Assembly (NCBI RefSeq): GCF_000378445.1
Contig: NZ_KB899715.1
Coordinates: 1 to 17,500, forward strand
Direction: 5' to 3'
DNA from: Deinococcus aquatilis DSM 23025
Lineage (GTDB): Bacteria > Deinococcota > Deinococci > Deinococcales > Deinococcaceae
Length of the DNA: 17,500 nt
In this document: positions 1 to 6,095 of the stretch, one piece after another
Position numbering within the stretch: position 1 is the stretch's first letter
Layout: every line of letters starts with the position of its first letter
Notes under the pieces: model-generated
The model's database searches: none
The model's input: only the letters and a program-made list of their open reading frames with translations
What the model was told of the DNA's origin: nothing
Program-made: the position numbers and the translations under genes

Positions 1-18
1 AACCTCGGGTGCTAGGGG
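1..18 (+). repeat. IS left terminal inverted repeat
   Basis: AACCTCGGGTGCTAGGGG, perfect inverted match to 902-919. It is probably the transposase binding site at the left end. The element may start at base 2 if the outermost A is target DNA. Confidence 0.9.
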
Positions 19-38
19 GTAGCTCAGGGGAGCTGAGA

Positions 39-78
39 AAGCGGAAGCTCCGGTATGGCTACCAAAGAACTTCCGCTT
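39..78 (+). promoter_or_regulatory. Hairpin sequestering transposase start
   Basis: AAGCGGAAG at 39-47 pairs perfectly with CTTCCGCTT at 70-78. The 22-base loop carries the ATG at 55, and the stem contains the GGAAG ribosome-binding sequence. By analogy with IS10 and IS50, such a structure would block translation of transcripts entering from outside the element. A smaller hairpin, CTCAG/CTGAG at 23-37, precedes it. Confidence 0.5.
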
Positions 79-900
79 GCCCAGAATACCGTTGAAGACC
101 TGTTCACCCTCATTTACGTCTACGTGGATGATTATGTGCAAGCCGCTGCGTGCAGCGGCTTATTTGTGCTCCCCCACGAACCGAATCAGAAGGGGAGTTA
201 CAGCGAACTGATGACCATCGCACTGGTCGGGGAATTGCTCGGTGAGGTGTCCGGGCAGAAATGGTTGGCTCAAGTGCGTTCGACGTATCGGGCGCTGTTT
301 CCATGCTTACCGGATCGCAGTCGATACCTGCGCATCCAGTTGAATTTGGAAACTATTTACGCCGACCTTGCGCTGAGACTGCCCCACTTCGACGACGACA
401 CCGTGTACGTCATTGACAGCAAACCGCTTGTCCACTGCAAGGGGACGCGCTACGCGCGACCCCGAGCCATGAGTGAGGCAGGCAGTGGACGCGGTGGGCA
501 TGGGGGTTACGGTGTCAAAGGTCGATTCTATGGGTTCAAGCTGCATGCCATCATTGACGATCATGGCATGATCGTTCGCTTTGCTCTGGCTGCTGGAAAT
601 GAGAGCGATCCACCCCTCGCGCGTGCCCTCCTGAACGCAGGCGAAGGTGCCTTGGTGCTCGGTGATCGGGGCTATCAAGGCTGTGGCGTCTACGCGCAAC
701 CCAAGAGCAACATGAAGCAACCGCGCCCCTGGTGGGGCGCCATGCGATGGGTCAGAAAGACCATTGAGGCGGTTTTTTCTCGACTGGATCGTTCATTTCA
801 GTTGATGCTGCCGCAGCTCAATTCCTTCCGATCTATTCGCGCTCATGTCTGCCGAAAAATTGCCGCTCACAATTTGGCCTTGTTCTTTGGCGGCCTTTGA
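55..900 (+). CDS. IS982-family DDE transposase
   Basis: A 281-residue transposase that would cut and join the element's ends as a DDE-type enzyme. The probable catalytic acids are visible: Asp121 in VIDSKPL, Asp204 in VLGDRGYQG and Glu238 in KTIEAVFSRLDR. The family-typical stretch with C-K-G-T-R, then GRFYGFKLHA, follows the first Asp. The length is close to the 280-300 residues usual for IS982, and no frameshift is seen. The ATG at 55 is preceded by a GGAAG ribosome-binding sequence at 43-47. That sequence is part of a 9-bp stem (39-47 with 70-78) that encloses the start codon, so translation from read-through mRNA is probably restrained. The family call is from recognition of motifs; the exact IS name is not known to me. 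Confidence 0.92.
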   Translation: MATKELPLAQNTVEDLFTLIYVYVDDYVQAAACSGLFVLPHEPNQKGSYSELMTIALVGELLGEVSGQKWLAQVRSTYRALFPCLPDRSRYLRIQLNLETIYADLALRLPHFDDDTVYVIDSKPLVHCKGTRYARPRAMSEAGSGRGGHGGYGVKGRFYGFKLHAIIDDHGMIVRFALAAGNESDPPLARALLNAGEGALVLGDRGYQGCGVYAQPKSNMKQPRPWWGAMRWVRKTIEAVFSRLDRSFQLMLPQLNSFRSIRAHVCRKIAAHNLALFFGGL

Positions 901-1376
901 TCCCCTAGCACCCGAGGTTTAGAGGTCAAGGTGTAGGTCAGCAGCGGCACAGATTCCGGACTCTGCCCCGGCCCGGTCTCTATAAAGCTCACCGGAATCG
1001 CGAAGCGGGCTGTGCCCTGTGTCAGCGACTTTTTGACGTAATACACGTAGGTCACGGAGGGGCCAGGGCCGCCGACCCGCACCGGTGCTCCCGCAGGCTG
1101 GGCCGGGGGCGGCGTGGTGGTTTTGTCGATCAGGGTCAGGTACTGCGCCTCGACTTCCACGGCCCGCCAGCTGTAGCCCGTGCCCGCCTGGGTTGGCAGA
1201 TGAAAGCGCAGCACATCGCCTGCCTGCACGGTCAGGGTGGTGGCGGTCTGATTGGCGGTGATGTCCAGGGTACGCGTCATGGTGGCCTTTGCAGGGGCGC
1301 TGGCGGGCTGTGCGGCGGCCAGCAACAGGGGAGAGGTCAGGGCGACGGCACAGAGGGCAGCCAGCAGAAGCTTCAT
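867..1376 (-). CDS. Secreted I42 (chagasin-like) peptidase inhibitor, 3' end interrupted by IS
   Basis: The frame encodes 169 residues. Residues 1 to about 23 form a signal peptide (MKLLLAALCAVALTSPLLLA then AAQ), so the product is probably exported. The mature part has chagasin-family features: GTGYSW at 65-70, matching the conserved NPTTGY-W loop, and GGPG at 102-105 followed by a beta-rich segment ending in LLTYTLTSK. Members of this family inhibit papain-like cysteine peptidases. The last host codons read L-T-Y-T-L-T-S. From about residue 153 the frame runs into the IS right repeat and adds an artificial tail (RVLGDQRPPKNKAKL) before stopping inside the element. The domain is nearly complete, so some function may remain. 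The ATG at 1376 has AGGA seven bases upstream. The family call is good; the target peptidase is unknown. Confidence 0.8.
   Translation of the reverse strand: MKLLLAALCAVALTSPLLLAAAQPASAPAKATMTRTLDITANQTATTLTVQAGDVLRFHLPTQAGTGYSWRAVEVEAQYLTLIDKTTTPPPAQPAGAPVRVGGPGPSVTYVYYVKKSLTQGTARFAIPVSFIETGPGQSPESVPLLTYTLTSKPRVLGDQRPPKNKAKL
902..919 (-). repeat. IS right terminal inverted repeat
   Basis: Exact reverse complement of bases 1-18. It starts just after the transposase stop codon, and its minus strand is translated as part of the artificial tail of the interrupted I42 inhibitor frame. Confidence 0.9.
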
Positions 1377-1425
1377 CAACCCATCCTGCCTGATTTTGCC
1401 CGGTGGGGTGGCGGATAGAGCACAA

Positions 1426-1448
1426 CACCCCCACAAGATGAGGGGGTG
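1426..1448 (-). terminator. Probable terminator after tRNA-Leu
   Basis: CACCCCC at 1426-1432 pairs with GGGGGTG at 1442-1448 around a 9-base loop, just past the CCA end of tRNA-Leu on the minus strand. The following minus-strand sequence (TTGTGCT) has only a poor U-tract, so termination may be partial and the inhibitor gene downstream could receive read-through. Confidence 0.5.
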
Positions 1449-1452
1449 AAGG

Positions 1453-1537
1453 TGGTGCCGAGAACGGGACTTGAACCCGTATGGATTGCTCCGTCCGATT
1501 TTAAGTCGGGTGCGTCTACCGATTCCGCCATCCCGGC
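1453..1537 (-). tRNA. tRNA-Leu (UAA anticodon), CCA encoded
   Basis: The minus strand reads as an 85-base class II tRNA. The acceptor strands GCCGGGA and TCTCGGC pair with one G-U; the D-arm contains GGTAGAC; the anticodon loop is CTTAAAA with anticodon TAA. There is a short variable arm, and the T-arm is CGGGTTCAAGTCCCG. The discriminator is A and CCA is encoded. The anticodon UAA, the long variable arm and the A discriminator identify leucine. It has its own extended -10 promoter and lies directly downstream of ssrA in the same orientation. Confidence 0.96.
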
Positions 1538-1575
1538 CAACACAGTGAGCGAACACTGAACACACTGCGGGGCGC

Positions 1576-1605
1576 AGTATACCAGCAAAATAAAAATGCT
1601 GATAA
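1576..1605 (-). promoter_or_regulatory. Promoter of tRNA-Leu
   Basis: On the minus strand TATACT (1576-1581) is preceded by TGG, giving an extended -10 (TGGTATACT), with a weaker -35-like TTATCA at 1600-1605 after an 18-base spacer. The predicted start leaves a leader of about 30 bases before the tRNA. The -35 overlaps the T-run of the ssrA terminator. Confidence 0.65.
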
Positions 1606-1629
1606 AAAACCCTGCCGGGAAGGGCAGGG
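1604..1629 (-). terminator. Intrinsic terminator of ssrA
   Basis: On the minus strand CCCTGCC and GGCAGGG (1623-1629 and 1610-1616) form a 7-bp GC-rich stem with a 6-base loop, followed immediately by six T (1609-1604). It sits five bases past the tmRNA CCA end. This is the clearest intrinsic terminator in the window. Confidence 0.9.
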
Positions 1630-1632
1630 CGG

Positions 1633-1978
<346 letters not shown>

Positions 1979-2043
1979 AGAGTCCCTCAGCGACGGCAGG
2001 TCCAACACTTTGGTGCTGATCTGGGCCTGACTGTTCATGCGGT

Positions 2044-2070
2044 CTGACACTCATGCAAAAGGCTTAGCCT
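2044..2070 (+). promoter_or_regulatory. Leaderless-type promoter, DUF187-like gene
   Basis: A -35-like CTGACA (2044-2049) and a -10 TAGCCT (2065-2070), spaced 15 bases apart, which is short. The -10 ends five bases before the GTG start at 2076, so the transcript should begin at or next to the start codon. Confidence 0.55.
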
Positions 2071-2075
2071 GAAGC

Positions 2076-3092
2076 GTGCGCCTCACTGTTCTCACTTCCC
2101 TTTCGGCTTCCCTGCTGGCCTTCGGTGTGACGGCCTGTGCTGCCCCGACTGCCGCTTCGGGCACGGCCCGCACAGCATTCTGGTTGCGGCCTCCGGCAAC
2201 GGCTGCCGAACTGGAACGCACCCTGAGCGCCGCCCAGACCGCCGGATTTACCGATGTGCTGCTGGAAGGCTTTTATCATGGGCGCGTGGCGTGGAACAGC
2301 ACGCAGTTTCCGCGCAAGCTGAGTTACGACGCGGTGCAGACGGCGCTGAACGTGCAGGCACGGGGCGGCCCGCGTGTGAACGTATGGATAGAAACGCTGT
2401 ACTGGCGGCCTGATGCCAGTTTTGGTATTCCGGTCACGCCCCTCTGGAAAGACAGCATGGCGACCCTGAGCATGGATGGCCGCCCCAGCCTGAGCCTCAG
2501 TAAATTGGGCTTTGTAGACCCCGCCGACGCCGATGTGCAGGCCACCCTGACCGCCCTTGTCCGTGAGGTGGCGACCATGTATCCGGGTGCGGGCCTGCAT
2601 CTGGACTACCTGCGTTACCCGCGAGAAACCGACTTCGGCTACCATCCTGCCGCTCTGGCTGGATTCGCTGCTCAGACGGGGCTGGATGCCCGCACCCTCA
2701 AGCGCCAGAACGAGGGCGGAGCGACATCTGAAGGCTGGCGACTGTGGACGGAATACCGGGCGGGCCTCATTACGAAGCTGGCCGGAACCCTCACCAGTAC
2801 CTACCGGGCATCGGGCGGGCGCGGCCTGATCAGCGCCGCCGTGTTCTACCTGCACGACCCGCTGCAACATTGGGAGGTCTGGCCGGGGCTGGAGGCCGCC
2901 ATGCCCATGCTGTACACGCCCTATCCTGCCCTGACCCGGCTGGCCCTCCTGCAATTCCCGCAGCGCCAACTGGTGTGGCCGGGCCTGCAGGTGGGGGCCG
3001 GATACCCCTCACTGGCCGCGCAGGTACAGACGGTGAGATCCAGCGGCTACGGGAATGCAGCAGTATTTGGATGGACACCAGGGGTGAAGTAG
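2076..3092 (+). CDS. Glycoside-hydrolase-like family 10 (DUF187) lipoprotein
   Basis: A 338-residue protein with an N-terminal lipoprotein signal: a hydrophobic stretch, then VTAC with the lipid-accepting Cys at 21. The rest is a GHL10/DUF187-type TIM-barrel-like domain. AFWLRPP comes at the first strand, followed by AGFTDVLLEGFYHGR and VNVWIETLYW. GLHLDYLRYP at 173-182 is the hallmark of this group, followed by a T-D-F-G-Y segment. Relatives are annotated as putative glycosidases acting on cell-wall or surface glycans; the substrate here is unknown. GTG at 2076 is chosen because the lipoprotein signal begins there and a -10 box lies five bases upstream; no ribosome-binding sequence is visible. 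It is transcribed divergently from ssrA. Confidence 0.83.
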   Translation: MRLTVLTSLSASLLAFGVTACAAPTAASGTARTAFWLRPPATAAELERTLSAAQTAGFTDVLLEGFYHGRVAWNSTQFPRKLSYDAVQTALNVQARGGPRVNVWIETLYWRPDASFGIPVTPLWKDSMATLSMDGRPSLSLSKLGFVDPADADVQATLTALVREVATMYPGAGLHLDYLRYPRETDFGYHPAALAGFAAQTGLDARTLKRQNEGGATSEGWRLWTEYRAGLITKLAGTLTSTYRASGGRGLISAAVFYLHDPLQHWEVWPGLEAAMPMLYTPYPALTRLALLQFPQRQLVWPGLQVGAGYPSLAAQVQTVRSSGYGNAAVFGWTPGVK

Positions 3093-3120
3093 GGATCTCA
3101 GTCATGGGCCATGAATCCCT
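3091..3120 (+). terminator. Possible hairpin between convergent genes
   Basis: AGGGAT (3091-3096) pairs with ATCCCT (3115-3120), and an inner perfect palindrome TCATGG-G-CCATGA spans 3102-3114, with an unpaired CTCAG on one side. It starts within the stop codon of the DUF187-like gene. There is no T-run, so its role as a terminator is uncertain; it may instead stabilise the mRNA end. Confidence 0.3.
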
Positions 3121-3220
3121 CACCCGTATGACTGGTGGGGGGCGGCACTTGATCAAAATCGGCACTTTTCCCGGCTTAGGGCTGATTATCCAGAGCTGAG
3201 GGGTCTAGGGCGTTATCTCG

Positions 3221-3946
3221 CTAACGGCCCATTCTCCCCCGCAGCACCCGCCATTGCTTGCGCCCGTAGGCCTGCACGGGATGCGTCCAGCGCCCGCCGA
3301 CAGTGCCCACGCTCAGGGCAGCCAGCAGATCGGCGGGGGTATGTATGGGCCTGAACGGAGCGGCCACCCACGCTTCCCCGATGTCTTGCAGCGTGTGGGC
3401 GTCGCTGCCAGCGCACACGGGCAGGCTGCGTTCCTGTGCCCACGTCGCCGCCACCCGGTTCCAGTGGGGCCGCGACAGGCGCGAATTGAAGACCTCGACG
3501 ATGTCGATAGAGTCGGCAATCCGGGCGGTGGCTTCGGGCTTCAGGCGGTAGCGCTTCAGGGGATCGAAGCCGTGCTGAAGCATCACCAGCCCGCCCTGAT
3601 CGTGGATGGCCTGCACGGTGTCTTCAGGCGAAAGGCGCGGCGGAATGCGTTCGGTCAGAAACAGGCCGATCAGTTCGCCCTCAGCGGTGGTCACTTCCTC
3701 GCCCGCGATGATATTCAGGCGGTCGGACAGGCCCAGATCGGCCACGATGGCGGCCAGTTCGGGTCCGCCGCGCTGCTGGTCGTGGTCGGTCACGGCAATG
3801 GTGCGGGTATTGCTGGACAACATCCAGGCCGGAATATCGCGTAGCCGGGTGCGGCAGTCGTGGCTGACCTCGGTGTGCATGTGCAGGTCGATCCTCATTG
3901 ATGCCGCGTTGCCGAACACCGGATGAGCCAATACGGTGCCTGTCAT
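3221..3946 (-). CDS. PHP-domain phosphoesterase
   Basis: A 241-residue protein of the PHP (polymerase and histidinol phosphatase) superfamily, metal-dependent phosphoesterases. Metal-binding motifs run in order: DLHMHT at 20-25, AVTDHD at 51-56, GEEVTT at 82-87, LQHGFDP at 123-129, N154 in EVFNSR, and CAGSDAH at 178-184. It is a stand-alone PHP protein with no polymerase or histidinol-phosphatase extras. The start at 3946 overlaps the stop of the upstream lipid-kinase gene as ATGA, a sign of translational coupling. A shorter start at 3898 (MRIDLHMHT) would begin right at the domain and is a real alternative; neither has a good ribosome-binding sequence. The substrate is unknown. Coupling to a lipid kinase suggests, but does not show, a phosphorylated lipid or nucleotide-type substrate. 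Confidence 0.88.
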   Translation of the reverse strand: MTGTVLAHPVFGNAASMRIDLHMHTEVSHDCRTRLRDIPAWMLSSNTRTIAVTDHDQQRGGPELAAIVADLGLSDRLNIIAGEEVTTAEGELIGLFLTERIPPRLSPEDTVQAIHDQGGLVMLQHGFDPLKRYRLKPEATARIADSIDIVEVFNSRLSRPHWNRVAATWAQERSLPVCAGSDAHTLQDIGEAWVAAPFRPIHTPADLLAALSVGTVGGRWTHPVQAYGRKQWRVLRGRMGR

Positions 3947-4911
3947 TCTTTGGCGGCTGGCACGGGCCGCAGCATCTGAAGTGCCCCGGCCCACGCCTCC
4001 ACCCGCACCACGCCGCCGGGTGCAGCCTGCCGGGTTTCGCCGTCCACATGAAAAATCTGGCCCACATTGCCAATCTCGGTCACGCCTGCGTCGCTGCTCT
4101 GCACGCTGGGACGGTCTTCAAAAGTGTCGTTCAGCAGCGACGTGACGTAAGCCAACATGCCTTCCCGGTCACGGTGGGCCACCCGGATCACGTCCAGAGT
4201 GCCCTCTGTGGGGTCGGCATGCGTCGAAAAGCGCAGGGTGGGGCCAGTGGCGGTGGTGTTCATCACTTCCAGAATGGTGTAGGCATCGTCGGGATACCTG
4301 TGCCCGTCCAGCGTCAGCGAGATGCTGGGTGGTGCGAAGCCCGGAATGGCCCTGAGCATCGCCTGGACGCCCCGCAGCACGCTCTTGTCATTCTCCGAGC
4401 CGTATTCGGCCAGCACGTCGGCAAACAGGCCGCAGCCGCATGCCTCCAAAAACAGGTCGTGGCCCCAGGGAGCCTGCACGCGGCCCACATCGAAGGGCAC
4501 GACCTGTGCGCCCGCGTAGGCCCGGATCACGTCCAGCGGATTGCCCAGCACGCCCAGGGTACGGGCCACGTTGTTCGCTGTTCCCATAGGAATCACGCCC
4601 AGCCGCAGCGCCGCCCGCTCGGAGTCGGGGCGGGCCAGCAGGTGCAGGGCCACAGCCCGCAACGTGCCGTCGCCGCCTGCCACGAAAATAGTGCCCTGCG
4701 CCCCTGCCAGGGCTTCCTCGATGTCTTTGGCACTGGCAGTGGCACGGTAAATGGGGTGATAGCCGATGCCGGTCAGCCCCTCCACCAGATGATCGGGGCT
4801 GGCCCGCTCGCTGCTGCCCGCCTTCGAGTTGAAGATCAGTGTGGCCTCGGTGGAGTGTGGTTGTGGCTGTGCAGGGACGCCTGTGGTGTCTGGGGCAGAA
4901 TGCAGCGTCAT
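3943..4911 (-). CDS. Diacylglycerol kinase-like lipid kinase
   Basis: A 322-residue protein of the DAGK catalytic-domain family (YegS/DgkB-like), which phosphorylates diacylglycerol or related lipids with ATP at the membrane surface. Visible motifs are LIFNSKAGSS at 25-34, VAGGDGTLRAV at 77-87 (the GGDGT nucleotide-binding loop) and IPMGTANNVART at 107-118. DPTEGTLDV and a C-terminal VDGE follow. The first 20 residues are polar and poorly conserved in appearance. The ATG at 4911 lies just downstream of a good promoter. The stop overlaps the PHP gene start. The gene follows the endo/exonuclease-phosphatase gene by 45 bases but has its own promoter. The exact lipid substrate cannot be told. Confidence 0.9.
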   Translation of the reverse strand: MTLHSAPDTTGVPAQPQPHSTEATLIFNSKAGSSERASPDHLVEGLTGIGYHPIYRATASAKDIEEALAGAQGTIFVAGGDGTLRAVALHLLARPDSERAALRLGVIPMGTANNVARTLGVLGNPLDVIRAYAGAQVVPFDVGRVQAPWGHDLFLEACGCGLFADVLAEYGSENDKSVLRGVQAMLRAIPGFAPPSISLTLDGHRYPDDAYTILEVMNTTATGPTLRFSTHADPTEGTLDVIRVAHRDREGMLAYVTSLLNDTFEDRPSVQSSDAGVTEIGNVGQIFHVDGETRQAAPGGVVRVEAWAGALQMLRPVPAAKE

Positions 4912-4917
4912 AGGCCG

Positions 4918-4952
4918 AGTTTATTACAACCGTGAGTTGACACACTTATCAA
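4918..4952 (-). promoter_or_regulatory. Promoter of the lipid kinase-PHP unit
   Basis: On the minus strand TTGATA (4952-4947) is followed after 18 bases by TGTAAT (4928-4923). A second TANNNT box, TAAACT (4923-4918), ends six bases before the ATG. Either choice puts the transcript start within a few bases of the start codon. The -35 almost touches the stop codon of the upstream gene. Confidence 0.65.
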
Positions 4953-4956
4953 TTCT

Positions 4957-5940
4957 CTATTCTCCGGCCTGGGTGGGCGTGTATTCCACCAATAGCGGCA
5001 GATGATCGCTGCCCGCGTTGGCCTGCACCTGCACCCGCACAGGCTTTAGCCCGCGTGCCAGCGCGTGATCTATCCGCAGGTACAGACTGGGAAACGTCCA
5101 CCCCGGCCCTTTTCCGGCCTGATCATGGGCATCGGGGCCAACGGCGCGGATCAGGCGGCGGTACAGGCGGCCACGCGGCGGGGTGTTCAGGTCGCCCGCC
5201 AGCAGCAGCGGCCCAGACTCCTGTGCGGCGACCTGTTCCAGCAATCCCACCTGTTCGGCCCGCACGTCGCGCATCACCCGCACACCCTCCCAGTCGCCCC
5301 TCAGCGTGCTCGACAGCAGCACCGTATTCAGATGCACGTTGATCACGCGCAGGCGTTGGCCCCGCCAGTTCAGCGTGGTTTGCAGGTACTGGCGGGTGCT
5401 GCCGGGAGCCGCGAACGCCCGCGTATCCAGCACGGACAGGCGCGACTGTTTCAATGAGATCAGGGTCATCACCTCGCCTGCCGAATGCACCGCATAACCG
5501 GGCAGACCCGAGAGAAGCGCGGCGCGGTAGCCGGGGCGCAGAAAGCGGGTTTCTTGCAGCAGCAACACGTCGGCATTCAGGGCCTGAAGGTGGGCGGCCA
5601 TGCGCTCCGGGCTGGTGCGCCCGCCCCGCGCCGTGTTGAAGGTCACGACCCGCAGGGGATCGGCGGAGCTGGCTGGAGTGGAGGCAAATGCGCCGTCTGT
5701 CAGCCCCGCACCCCACACGGCCAGCCCACCCGCCAGCACCGCCGTGCCCCAGCCCCGCCGCCGACCACCCCGCCGAATCAGTGTCCAGCCCAGCACGGGC
5801 AGCGCAGGCAGCACCCACACCACCGCCGGAAGATACGCCAGCAGCAGCGTGGGCACGCTGGCCTCGGCTCCCCACTCGCCCAAGGCCCACGCGAGGGCCA
5901 CCACTACCAGATAGAACCAGGCCAACCGGGAACGCCACAT
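4957..5940 (-). CDS. Membrane-anchored endonuclease/exonuclease/phosphatase-family protein
   Basis: A 327-residue protein. Three hydrophobic segments (about 6-20, 29-55 and 65-82) anchor it, followed by an EEP-fold domain from about 95 to the end. The metal and catalytic motifs are in the expected order: TFNTARGG at 100-107, QE at 129-130, NVHLN at 201-205, GDLN at 249-252, IDHAL at 290-294 and SDHLP at 311-315. This resembles the membrane-bound EEP proteins that have three N-terminal helices with the catalytic domain outside. The substrate may be a nucleic acid or a phospholipid head group; the sequence does not decide. The ATG at 5940 has no ribosome-binding sequence and no -10 box, but lies seven bases after a strong hairpin. 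Expression may therefore depend on read-through from hflX. Confidence 0.85.
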   Translation of the reverse strand: MWRSRLAWFYLVVVALAWALGEWGAEASVPTLLLAYLPAVVWVLPALPVLGWTLIRRGGRRRGWGTAVLAGGLAVWGAGLTDGAFASTPASSADPLRVVTFNTARGGRTSPERMAAHLQALNADVLLLQETRFLRPGYRAALLSGLPGYAVHSAGEVMTLISLKQSRLSVLDTRAFAAPGSTRQYLQTTLNWRGQRLRVINVHLNTVLLSSTLRGDWEGVRVMRDVRAEQVGLLEQVAAQESGPLLLAGDLNTPPRGRLYRRLIRAVGPDAHDQAGKGPGWTFPSLYLRIDHALARGLKPVRVQVQANAGSDHLPLLVEYTPTQAGE

Positions 5941-5947
5941 AGAAGAA

Positions 5948-5978
5948 CGCAGCCTGACCGATGGGGGGTCAGGCTGCG
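5948..5978 (-). terminator. Strong hairpin after hflX, abutting the next start codon
   Basis: A perfect 12-bp stem (5948-5959 with 5967-5978; arm CGCAGCCTGACC) closes a 7-base loop. On the minus strand it is followed by TTCTTCT and then directly by the ATG of the EEP gene. It resembles a terminator with a weak U-tract. It could terminate hflX mRNA or attenuate the EEP gene. Confidence 0.5.
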
Positions 5979-5981
5979 ACA

Positions 5982-6049
5982 GTCAAAAGGTGGAGGGACT
6001 GTGAGTGGGGAGTGGTCAGTAGTGAGTGGGAAGGTCAAAAGCTGGAGGG
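5982..6049 (+). repeat. Small G/T-rich intergenic repeat, copy A
   Basis: This stretch between hflX and the EEP gene contains a direct repeat (GTCAAAAGGTGGAGGG at 5982-5997 and GTCAAAAGCTGGAGGG at 6034-6049, one mismatch). A 21-base segment at 6022-6042 is identical to 11068-11088, and AGTGGTCAGTAG at 6011-6022 also recurs near 11027. Deinococcal genomes are known for small non-coding repeats; I infer this is one of them. Confidence 0.7.
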
Positions 6050-6095
6050 TGGATCGTAGATCGTGGAAACAACTCACCCACGCCCTACACCCGCT

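Larger units (their letters stand above)
1..919 (+). mobile_element. IS982-family insertion sequence, complete
   Basis: A single transposase gene is flanked by 18-bp perfect terminal inverted repeats: AACCTCGGGTGCTAGGGG at 1-18 and its exact reverse complement at 902-919. The size of about 0.92 kb and the single DDE open reading frame fit IS982. The left flank lies outside the window, so the target-site duplication cannot be read and the outer A may belong to the target. The right end sits inside the 3' part of the I42 inhibitor gene on the minus strand. Both ends and the transposase frame look intact, so the copy may be active and recent. Confidence 0.9.

Noticed and set aside
2064..2969. 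Minus-strand frame of 301 codons
   Set aside because: Antisense shadow of the DUF187-like lipoprotein gene; low-complexity Gly/Arg/Gln sequence.
3898..4935. Plus-strand frame of 345 codons
   Set aside because: Antisense shadow of the lipid kinase gene, which has unmistakable GGDGT motifs on the other strand.
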